The notes under the pieces: model-generated
Seen by the model: the letters and a program-made list of their open reading frames with translations, nothing else
The model's database searches: none
What the model was told of the DNA's origin: nothing
Part shown: one piece after another, positions 1 through 6,755 of the stretch
Layout of the letters: each line of letters opens with the position of its first letter
Position numbering within the stretch: the first letter of the stretch is position 1
NCBI GenBank assembly: GCA_012034765.1
Contig: JAAUOU010000026.1
Coordinates: 1 to 44,439 of the forward strand
Source: Pleurocapsaceae cyanobacterium CSU_1_1
GTDB lineage: Bacteria > Cyanobacteriota > Cyanobacteriia > Cyanobacteriales > Xenococcaceae
Direction of reading: 5' to 3'
Length of the DNA: 44,439 nt
Translations under genes and position numbers: made by a program

Positions 1-28
1 TATTTTTGCTAATTATTTAGACCTGGTA

Positions 29-98
29 GCTAACAACACTTTAATTAATTATTTTGTAAACCACTTTTGATCAATCGAGGTTTACCAGTGTTGTTAGC
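29..98 (-). other. Conserved stem-loop after peptide gene A
   Basis: Bases 29-40 pair perfectly with 87-98 (12 bp), and a nested 7-bp stem pairs 56-62 with 79-85. The structure lies about 40 bases beyond the stop of the peptide gene, so it would be in the 3' part of its transcript. Copy B (1570-1643) keeps both stems with two compensated base pairs. There is no T-run on the 3' side, so it is not a classical intrinsic terminator. An RNA stability or processing element is more likely (inference). Confidence 0.65.
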
Positions 99-140
99 CT
101 AGCTCACGAGATTTCTGGCGCTAATTTTCTCGTGCTAATA

Positions 141-368
141 CTATCTAGAAGCACTAGCATAGGATTTGGAACCAGAAAGACTAACACCAGCGTTTGCGTC
201 TGCTATAGCGTAGGTATTGGTGTAGGCGTTAGTATATTTTCCAAAAGCTTTGGCATTAGCATTAGCATCAGCCTGAGCATGTTTGCCATGGTAGTAGTAG
301 TAATAAGAGCCACCTTGGACTTCGGAATTATCGGCTGATTCAATATATTGTAAGTCAGAAATAATCAT
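141..368 (-). CDS. Double-glycine-leader secreted peptide A
   Basis: A 75-residue predicted precursor peptide. Residues 1-20 are a leader of the bacteriocin/C39 type: MIISDL at the start, Y8, E10, and V17-Q18-G19-G20 at the end. Cleavage after G20 would release a 55-residue core. The core has a tyrosine run (SYYYYYHGKH), then an Ala/Asp/Asn stretch (ADANANAKA), then a Thr/Tyr/Ala stretch, and ends GSKSYASASR. The ATG is preceded by AAGAGGT about 8 bases upstream, and the same ribosome site precedes copy B. The leader is identical in protein to copy B (1689-1913) despite eight synonymous codon differences, which shows selection on the leader. The likely processing partner is the C39-domain exporter at 3050-6186. 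The function of the core (bacteriocin, signal or surface peptide) is not known to me. Confidence 0.85.
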   Translation of the reverse strand: MIISDLQYIESADNSEVQGGSYYYYYHGKHAQADANANAKAFGKYTNAYTNTYAIADANAGVSLSGSKSYASASR

Positions 369-478
369 CTTATTGACCTCTTAGTGTTTAACTATTTAAG
401 TAACTTCTTACGTAGGAACAAAAGCTATTCTCTATTGCTCCTATGAAAATAGGATAACTTGATTAAAATTCTAAATGT

Positions 479-491
479 TGCCATTTTGGCA
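479..491. promoter_or_regulatory. TGCCA-N3-TGGCA inverted repeat upstream of peptide A
   Basis: The sequence is TGCCATTTTGGCA, about 110 bases upstream of the peptide A ATG. An equivalent repeat (TGCCAATTTGGCA) sits about 100 bases upstream of peptide B, inside the duplicated block. Arms are conserved and the centre varies, as expected for a dimeric regulator site. A TATCCT/TATCTT hexamer lies downstream on the minus strand in both copies. Operator function is inferred. Confidence 0.45.
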
Positions 492-501
492 TTTATTTGA
501 T

Positions 502-1049
502 GCTCACCCTTGGCATTTAGTTGTAAAAGTAAATAGCATCTTGAGATTATGCTGCCAACATTGCTACTGCAATCTTTTAAGACTCCAGTTTGTAATTAAA
601 ATACCAATTCGCACAATTGAATTACAGCGAGGTTATTATCTAGTTGAAATTGCCGAGATACCATACAAAATGCTCCACCTGACTGATATCAGATAGAGCT
701 TATCTTAGGTAACTTAAATTTTATTGTCATAGAATCTATCTTAGGATTTAGAAAGAACTGTAATATAAGAATATATAAATTAAATATAAATTTATCTAAA
801 AATATTTTTTTGCCTATTGACTAACAAAATAATGATGGTATCCAAAACATCAGTAATTATTAGAAAATTAGGGCAATGGTCAAAAAAAAGCTTTTAATCG
901 AGAAGCCTTCAAGCAAGGTGATTTTTAGAAATGAATCAACTAAACAGCAAAGATTTTTGATCAAGCCCCAAATAACTTTTGTTGAGTTTTACTAGAGCGA
1001 ATTTATCATGCAAACACATGAATGAACTCCAAATAATACTACTTAGTAA
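502..1049. other. AT-rich spacer between peptide genes A and M
   Basis: About 550 bases with no supported gene. A plus-strand reading frame starting near 475 and a 38-codon frame near 876 have no recognisable features. The right end (about 1000-1049) would carry the 3' region of the middle peptide gene, but it lacks the covarying stem-loop seen after the other two. I see nothing else in it. Confidence 0.5.
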
Positions 1050-1358
1050 CTAAAGGATTGAAACACCAGCACTTTTGGTCCTAGCTACAGAGCTATAACG
1101 ATCTACGGCGTATCCAGATGCATAACCGGCACTGTATCCAGCAGTATACGCTGGTTTATTAACAATTGTGGCTCCAGTTCCAGTTGCAGCATGGCTATAG
1201 TCTCCTTGTGTTGCTACCTCTGCTGTGGCATAAACAACACCACCACTTGCATAAGTATCTACATAACTATCAGCCGAAGCGCCTCCTGCGATCGCAAAAT
1301 CACTTTTTTGGTACTCTTTATTGCAACAGTTAAAGAATTCTAAATCATGAATAATCAT
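1050..1358 (-). CDS. Double-glycine-leader secreted peptide M (divergent)
   Basis: A 102-residue predicted precursor, more divergent than its two neighbours. The leader starts MIIHDLEFF (compare MIISDLQYI) and ends A22-I23-A24-G25-G26; it also has a Cys pair at 11-12. The core of about 76 residues is rich in Ala, Gly, Ser, Tyr and Thr, with a pseudo-repeat AYTAGYSAGYASGYAV, and ends with KSAGVSIL, recalling the GVSLSGS motif in peptides A and B. AGAGGA lies about 10 bases before the ATG. It sits between the duplicated blocks on the same strand as both copies. The leader makes it a probable substrate of the same C39 exporter. Core function is unknown. Confidence 0.75.
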   Translation of the reverse strand: MIIHDLEFFNCCNKEYQKSDFAIAGGASADSYVDTYASGGVVYATAEVATQGDYSHAATGTGATIVNKPAYTAGYSAGYASGYAVDRYSSVARTKSAGVSIL

Positions 1359-1360
1359 GG

Positions 1361-1531
1361 CTAAATATCCTCTGGAAAAAATTTGATTTGGTTTGTAATT
1401 GACATGAATCTAAAAATTAGCAAACAGGTATTGCTGAAGGTTTTGAACATTTCCTGAACATGATTTAACATTTCCAAGCTAGCTCCAGAATTAGCCTGAA
1501 TAACCTCAGCCTCATTCTCCTTCAACAACAC
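1361..1531 (-). CDS. Possible 56-residue small protein upstream of peptide M
   Basis: An open frame from a GTG (TTG alternatives two and three codons on? the next codons are TTG-TTG) stops two bases before the peptide M ATG. The first 30 residues (LKENEAEVIQANSGASLEML and onward) look like an amphipathic helix with protein-like composition. The rest is more hydrophobic and ends KFFPEDI. No GG leader and no family I recognise. The stop overlaps the region holding the peptide M ribosome site, so the two could be translationally coupled. It could equally be a remnant of a longer gene or chance. Confidence 0.25.
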   Translation of the reverse strand: MLLKENEAEVIQANSGASLEMLNHVQEMFKTFSNTCLLIFRFMSITNQIKFFPEDI

Positions 1532-1569
1532 CTAAAATTTATATTTTTGCTAATTATTTGAATCTGGTG

Positions 1570-1643
1570 GCTAACAACATCTTGATTGATGATTTATCTT
1601 GTAAACCACTGTCGATTGACTAAGGTTTACCGATGCTGTTAGC
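1570..1643 (-). other. Conserved stem-loop after peptide gene B
   Basis: Arms 1570-1581 and 1632-1643 pair, with a nested 7-bp stem 1601-1607/1624-1630. Relative to copy A, two adjacent pairs changed on both arms: C39-G88 became T1580-A1633, and T40-A87 became C1581-G1632. The one imperfect position (A1577 opposite C1636) becomes a G-U wobble only in the minus-strand RNA, the strand of the peptide gene. Confidence 0.7.
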
Positions 1644-1688
1644 TTAGTAGCTCACTAGCTTTCGCCTGCTAATACTATTTACCTTACC

Positions 1689-1913
1689 TTAGTAGGTTGA
1701 AGCACTAGCATAGGATTTGGAACCAGAAAGACTAACACCAGCGTTTGCGTCTGCTATAGCGTAGGTATTTGTATAAGCGTCAGTATATTTTCCATAAGCT
1801 TGGGCATCAGCATTAGCATCAGCCTGAGCATATTTGCCATAGTAGTAGCCCCATCCACCTTGGACTTCAGAATTGTCAGCAGATTCGATGTATTGTAAGT
1901 CGGAAATAATCAT
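1689..1913 (-). CDS. Double-glycine-leader secreted peptide B
   Basis: A 74-residue precursor and close paralogue of peptide A. The frame is open from 1979, but I place the start at the ATG at 1913: it matches the peptide A start and has the same AGAGGT ribosome site about 9 bases upstream. The leader (residues 1-20) is protein-identical to A and ends EVQGG. The 54-residue core reads WGYYYGKYAQADANADAQA at its start, so the tyrosine tract is shorter than in A. The remainder is nearly identical and ends YASASTY. Divergence is concentrated just after the cleavage site, which suggests the exposed N-terminus of the mature peptide is where the copies differ in function. Predicted substrate of the C39 exporter downstream in the locus. 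Confidence 0.85.
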   Translation of the reverse strand: MIISDLQYIESADNSEVQGGWGYYYGKYAQADANADAQAYGKYTDAYTNTYAIADANAGVSLSGSKSYASASTY

Positions 1914-2013
1914 TGGATTGACCTCTTGTAGTTTTATATTTTGGTTGGCAGAAACAAAAACTATTTGTTTTGTTTCCATGTAAATAAGATAACCCGATCA
2001 AAATTCTAGATGT

Positions 2014-2026
2014 TGCCAATTTGGCA
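2014..2026. promoter_or_regulatory. TGCCA-N3-TGGCA inverted repeat upstream of peptide B
   Basis: TGCCAATTTGGCA, about 100 bases before the peptide B start. It is the counterpart of 479-491 with a changed centre but conserved arms. Operator role inferred. Confidence 0.45.
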
Positions 2027-2118
2027 GTTATATTTTGCCCATCCGCATAATCATATAGATAGGTAGCTTTTGGCTATAAAAAAGCAAATAGTCCTTAGCT
2101 ATTTCGCTAATATAATTT

Positions 2119-2141
2119 AGTATTTTTAGTACTAAAATACT
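2119..2141. promoter_or_regulatory. Near-perfect palindrome between peptide B and prolyl isomerase
   Basis: agtattttt-agt-act-aaaatact is palindromic over 23 bases apart from one extra T. It lies in the divergent spacer, about 205 bases upstream of peptide B and 100 bases upstream of the prolyl isomerase. A regulator site serving both directions is possible. The arms are AT-only, so chance is also plausible. Confidence 0.3.
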
Positions 2142-2241
2142 GTTTGATAGCCCCAAGCTAATTTAGCCAATTTTGATTCTTAGCTATCTAGATTAGATCT
2201 ATGCTCCTACATCAAAAAATTAAACTAAGGATAAGTCAAAG

Positions 2242-3012
2242 ATGGTCAAATTTAACAACATAGAAGTAGCAACAGACGAGATAAACACCTATCTTCAGCA
2301 GGAGTTCAAGCTGAAACAAATTTGCAGCGAGATTTTATATCAGAAAATTATTGCCGAAGCTACTGCTGCTAGAAATATTAACGTCACTGAAGTTGAAATT
2401 GAAGCCGAAGCCAACAAAATTCGCAGTTCTCTGCGTTTGGAAAAGGCAGCAGACACCTTAGCTTGGTTAAAGGATAATTTACTCGATCCAGAACAGTGGG
2501 AAATTGCGATCAACAATCATCTGATGCGACAAAAACTAGCACAACATTTGTTTGATTCTAAAGTGGAAGCATATTTTGCCCAGAATCGCTTAGATTTTGA
2601 CCGATTTGTGCTTTATCAGTTAGTTGTTCCCTATGAAAAACTAGCTCAAGAACTTTTCTATCAAATAGAAGAAGAAGAAATTAGTTTTTACCAGGCGGCT
2701 CACCTCTATGATATCGATCACCAACGTCGCAATGTATGTGGCTTTGAAGGGGAAGTACACCGCTGGAACTATCCTCCTGATATTGCTGCTATCATCTTCA
2801 AAACGCCAGTTATGACTGGAGAACTAATCCATCCGATTAAATCCAACCAGGGCTACCATCTGTTTAAAATTGAAGATTACTTGCCCGCCCAGCTTACACC
2901 AAAAATAAGACAAGAGATTATTGATCGGCTATTTGGGCAGTGGCTGAATAGTGAATTAAGTTACCTAATTCACAATCAACTTGCCCCCAGCAAGGAACAA
3001 TTTACTCAATAG
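2242..3012 (+). CDS. Parvulin/PpiC-type peptidyl-prolyl isomerase of the export locus
   Basis: A 256-residue protein. The N-terminal half is helical and charged, like the chaperone part of SurA/PpiC proteins. The parvulin-like domain is around residues 120-225, with the signature order Gly-rich turn (CGFEGEVHRW), the helix PPDIAAIIFKTPVMTGEL, then the strand IKSNQGYHLFKIEDY. There is no signal peptide or membrane segment, so it probably acts in the cytoplasm. It is divergent from peptide B and convergent with the HetC-like exporter, leaving only 37 bases between stops. PpiC-type genes often accompany C39/HlyD export loci in cyanobacteria (family knowledge), where they may keep substrates export-competent or act as a maturation factor (inference). 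AAGGA lies about 11 bases before the ATG. Confidence 0.8.
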   Translation: MVKFNNIEVATDEINTYLQQEFKLKQICSEILYQKIIAEATAARNINVTEVEIEAEANKIRSSLRLEKAADTLAWLKDNLLDPEQWEIAINNHLMRQKLAQHLFDSKVEAYFAQNRLDFDRFVLYQLVVPYEKLAQELFYQIEEEEISFYQAAHLYDIDHQRRNVCGFEGEVHRWNYPPDIAAIIFKTPVMTGELIHPIKSNQGYHLFKIEDYLPAQLTPKIRQEIIDRLFGQWLNSELSYLIHNQLAPSKEQFTQ

Positions 3013-3049
3013 CAAAAACAATGCGTTGTCAGTCAAGTCAAGATTCAGG

Positions 3050-6000
3050 CTATAGACTCAACTGCTGTTTAGCTAGTTCATAGTAAAGTCCATTGAGGGC
3101 AAACAGTTCGTCATGAGTTCCTTGTTCAACTACTAGACCTCGATCTAAGACCACAATGCAGTCTGCATTACGGACTGTGGAAAGACGATGGGCAATAATA
3201 AAAGTAGTACGGTGTCGAGAAAGACGAGCTAGATTGTCTTGAAAACGCCTTTCAGACTCTGTGTCGAGAGAACTAGTTGCTTCATCTAAGATTAAAATCG
3301 GCGGATCTCCTAAAAAGGCGCGAGCGATCGCAATTCGCTGGCGTTGACCACCAGAAAGATTATCTCCCCGCTCACCAACTTTGGTGTTATATCCTAACGG
3401 TAAAGACTGAATAAAAGCATGAGCTTCTGCTAGTTTGGCAGTAGCAATTACTTGCTCTAGGGTAAATTCAGATCGGTATAAAGTAATATTTTCTAAAATA
3501 GTGCCTGAAAATAGATAGCAGCTTTGTGGCACGACTCCCATTTGCGATCGCAAAGATTGTAAAGAAATATGCTTAAGATTGTGTCCATCAACTGATATAT
3601 TCCCATTTACAGGGTGATACATTCCCTGGATCAGCTTCACTAGCGTACTTTTCCCGATCCACTGCGACCAACAATCGCGATCGTCTGCCCCGCTCGTACC
3701 TTCAAAGTGATATTTTGTAATATATTTCTTTCTTCATCACTTTCGTAGCGGAAGGTAACATTATCTAGATAAATATCGCCGTTTAGTTGGGGCAAGACTA
3801 GTTTATCAGATTGAAAAGGTTCTTCGGTTTTGGCATCAAAGACATCATTAAGTCTTTCTACTGAAATAAATACTTCCTGTAATTCATCCCATACCCCCAC
3901 CAATACCAAAACAGGACTAATAATATAGCCTTTCATCATATTGAAGGCGACATACTGACCAATACTTAGTTCTCCTTTAATTACTAAAGTTGCCCCATAC
4001 CAAAGCAACGCAGCTCCACCAATAGTATTAATCATGTTGCTTAAAAAGCCTAGATTAATTGCCAGTTTTTGCCCCTTGAACTGCACGTTTAACTGACGGG
4101 TTAGCAGCTCCTCCCAACGCCAGCGTAAATCTTTTTCGGCCGTAACAGATTTGACGGTAGAAATCCCCGTCATCATTTCTACTAAAGAAGAATTTTGATC
4201 GGCAGTAGCATTAAATCTTTCTCGCGAAACTTTTCGCAGCAGTGGAGTAGCAGTGAGGGTCAAGATGACAATGGGCGGAATCAAACATAAGATCAAGGCT
4301 GTTAGCTTCCAGTTGTAATAAAGCATCAAACCCAGATAGACAAATCCAGTGAAAAAGTCTAACCAAGAAAGCAATACGTTCCCAATCAAAAACTGTTGAA
4401 TCTTTTGATTTTCTTGAACCCGAGTAATAATATCTCCCACCCGACGGGATTCAAAAAACTTGAGGGGCAGGTTTAAAGCATGATTAATAAATCCACTAAT
4501 CATGGTTAAGTCGAGACGGTTGGATAAATAGCTCAATAAATAGGTACGTATTGAAGTTAAGCCACCTCCCAAAACCCCAAATAGCAGCATTCCAATCACT
4601 AAAGCATTCAAAGTAGATTGACTTCGATTAACCACCACCTGATCCAGAATGATCTGAGTAAATAGAGGCGATACCAAACCAATAAGCTGAATTAAAATAG
4701 AGGCAATAATGATCGTTATGCTGATCGAACGATATGGCAACAGTAGCGAGAAAAACCGCCCCAATGTGCGCTTTTGGGTTGGAGCATCGGCTAAAGCATT
4801 GGTTGGTTCGAGCAATAAAGCAAATCCCGTCCAGGAATTAAGAAACTCTGAACGATCCTGTTCAGACTTCCCTGCTGCTGGGTCGGCAACCAGAACTCTG
4901 TCTCCTTTGACGCGATAAACGACTACATAGTGATCCCCTTGCCAATGAGCAATCCAAGGATTTTTTTGCTCGACAATACGACTCAAACTAGCTCTTACAG
5001 GGCGAGCATGATAGCCCAACTTTTCGGCAGCAACGGCTAAATTTTTGAGAGATGCCCCAGAACGTCCGATCCCAATTAGCTCACGTAAATAATTGATACC
5101 TACCGATTTGCCCCAATATCGGCTAATCATGGCAAGGCAAGCCGCACCGCAGTCAGAAGAACTTTGTTGTTCAATATGGGGATAAGTTTGCCAAAGACCG
5201 CGACGTTTGGTGGGCTTGGGATAATCAATTTCCTGTTCTGGGTCTACTGTGGCGAGCTGTTCTTCTGGGGCTGCTTCAGCTTGGTAATTAACTGCTAAAC
5301 TCGGTGAATTAACTACTGCCAGAGCATTGATATTATTAGAGACTCTGGGATTAAGTAATAATGACTGATTAGCTGAAGGCGGGGAGTTGGTTTGCCAAGA
5401 GATTATTAATTCAGGAGCTAATTCTGTGAAATTTTTCCAGTTTGCTGGCGACAATTCATAAAACAGCAGGACAGTTTGAGATGTCCAGTCGGGCGTTGTC
5501 GACGGATAGCCCCAAGAATCGCCGATCTTCAAGGTTTGGTCTTTAACCTGACCGTTTCGTAGCCAAAACCGAATGTTTTTCTCTTTAGCCACTACTTTAG
5601 TACCTGCTCTAATTTTTTTTTCGGTTAGATAGGGTAATAATTGTCTAAGACGGAGACTAGAGAGAAAACGTAACTCAGTCTGAGTTTTAAAGAAAATTAA
5701 TTTTTGCTGTTCATGAATGACAATTCGCCATTTTAAGGCAAGTTCTGGCAGCTTTTTGAGAAAAGGCTTGAGTTTTTCTAAAGTAATTCGAGCAACTTGA
5801 ACCTTACTTGCTGCTTGTACTTTATATGCTAAAGGACTTTCATACCAAAAAGAGTGAGCGCCAAAAATTTCGCCTTCCAACAATAAACTAGTTGAAGCTT
5901 CTCGTTTTTTATCAGCATCAAAGCCCAATAATCTAGCTCTGCCTTCGCAGACTAAAAAAAAATGTTGCTCATTGTCCGATGATGAATTTGAATTAGATCC

Positions 6001-6186
6001 ATCAGGCTGAATTGTAATCTGCTCTCCCAATTCATATTCTTGGATTGCAAACTCTTGACTGAGCAATTCCAGTATGGGTATTTTTTCTGAAGAAAATTGA
6101 CTTTGGCTTGACAACAAATTTAGAATTAGCGATCGCTTTTCCACTTGATTATTAGTAGATGACGATTGGGCTTTAATGATATCCAC
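3050..6186 (-). CDS. HetC-like C39 peptidase ABC exporter, frameshifted in Walker A
   Basis: With one base restored this encodes about 1045 residues. Domains in order: cyclic-nucleotide-binding-like region (about 30-150), a second degenerate one (about 160-260), C39 peptidase (about 335-460) with C346, H419 and D435 all present (SSSDCGAACL, GDHYVVVY, VADPAAG), ABC membrane domain (about 475-760), and ABC ATPase. This architecture is that of HetC, the Anabaena heterocyst-development exporter homologue. The family cuts double-glycine leaders and exports the peptide. The frame breaks at 3649-3655: the first frame ends GRSGSGKVR-stop, and the next frame carries STLVKLIQGM, the LSGGQRQR signature and Walker B ILILDEATSSLD. 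One extra A in the A4 run would restore GSGKST. The break lies in G-GGA-AAA, a -1 slippery heptamer, so recoding, real mutation and sequencing error are all open. If the break is real, the product is a membrane peptidase without ATPase. It is the last gene of an apparent hlyD-hetP-hetC-like set. Confidence 0.85.
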
Positions 6187-6265
6187 TTTTTCTGGCTCCG
6201 CAAAAAGCTACTAAAATTAAAATATATAAAATTTAATTACTTGAACAATCTAACAATCTAAAAAT

Positions 6266-6297
6266 GGGTGTTATTCATGAAGATGCAAATAACACCC
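6266..6297 (-). terminator. Terminator-like hairpin between HetP-like and HetC-like genes
   Basis: A perfect 10-bp stem (6288-6297 with 6266-6275, GGGTGTTATT/AATAACACCC) with a 12-base loop, followed on the minus strand by ATTTTTAGA. It sits 26 bases after the HetP-like stop and 80 bases before the HetC-like start. It may end or attenuate transcription, giving lower or separate expression of the exporter. The T-run is only five bases, so termination may be partial. Confidence 0.65.
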
Positions 6298-6322
6298 TTG
6301 TGCATAAACAGCTTGTTAAAAA

Positions 6323-6709
6323 TTAGGCAACAAACAGACGAGATAAAATTCTCATGGGTAAGCTTTTTTGACCTCCTTTTACCGTACTAGATTGATGCTC
6401 TACATCTTCTAAGCAGTATAAATCTAGATCTTTAATCTGAGCGGATTTCTGGTTGTTTTTAGCTTCGCTAAAATGGCTTACCTTAGCAGTATGCTGTGAC
6501 ATCTGTATTGGTTCGCGATTGCTTTTCATCAATCGGTTATATGTTCGATAAGGAATATAGTGTAAGGGATTATATCCAGAAAAACGCAAAATCAACAGAC
6601 ATGCCCAGGAATATTTTCCTGATAAAATAGCGTCAACTACCTGGTTAAATTGCTCATTAGTCATTGTTCTATTGAGCTGAGAATCAGAAGAATAAGATTT
6701 GTTGTACAT
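6323..6709 (-). CDS. HetP-like protein with a C-terminal double-glycine leader-like motif
   Basis: 128 residues. Residues about 16-64 carry the HetP family signature, including AILSGKYSWACLLILRFSGY followed by NPLHYIPYRTYNRL. HetP proteins promote commitment to heterocyst fate in Anabaena, where hetP lies next to hetC; the same pairing occurs here. Residues 92-113 read like a peptidase leader: I-K-D-L-D-L-Y-C-L-E then STVKGG. This compares closely with the I-S-D-L-Q-Y-I-E...EVQGG of the small peptides in this locus. Cleavage after G113 would release the basic 15-mer QKSLPMRILSRLFVA. That the neighbouring C39 exporter cuts here is inference. It lies 46 bases after the HlyD gene and is probably cotranscribed with it. 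The presence of HetC/HetP homologues does not by itself show that this organism makes heterocysts. Confidence 0.85.
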   Translation of the reverse strand: MYNKSYSSDSQLNRTMTNEQFNQVVDAILSGKYSWACLLILRFSGYNPLHYIPYRTYNRLMKSNREPIQMSQHTAKVSHFSEAKNNQKSAQIKDLDLYCLEDVEHQSSTVKGGQKSLPMRILSRLFVA

Positions 6710-6755
6710 GATACTTCGTTTTATTAAATAGAGTTAAATTGTTAGGATTTTAGTT

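Larger units (their letters stand above)
1..501. repeat. Diverged duplicate block, copy A (peptide gene plus flanks)
   Basis: This stretch matches 1542-2032 in the same orientation. The match covers the 3' stem-loop, a whole peptide gene and about 130 bases of its upstream region, ending just after the TGCCA...TGGCA inverted repeat. Both copies open with tatttttgctaattattt. Differences are scattered substitutions and small indels, many synonymous within the gene, so the duplication is not recent. The left limit is unknown because the block reaches the window edge. No transposase or terminal repeats flank it. Confidence 0.85.
1542..2032. repeat. Diverged duplicate block, copy B (peptide gene plus flanks)
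   Basis: Direct repeat of 1-501. It carries the same order on the minus strand: TGCCA inverted repeat, ribosome site AGAGGT, peptide gene, stem-loop. The right boundary is approximate, since similarity fades after the inverted repeat. Confidence 0.85.

Noticed and set aside
475-696. 73-codon plus-strand frame upstream of peptide A
   Set aside because: It starts inside the duplicated promoter-side block, the counterpart in copy B is not open, and composition is not protein-like.
876-992. 38-codon plus-strand frame in the peptide spacer
   Set aside because: Too short, no ribosome site, no similarity to anything I recognise; left out of the gene list.
6323-6709. Reading the HetP-like gene as proof of heterocyst formation
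   Set aside because: HetC/HetP homologues also occur outside heterocyst formers, and no hetR, patS or nif gene is in the window.
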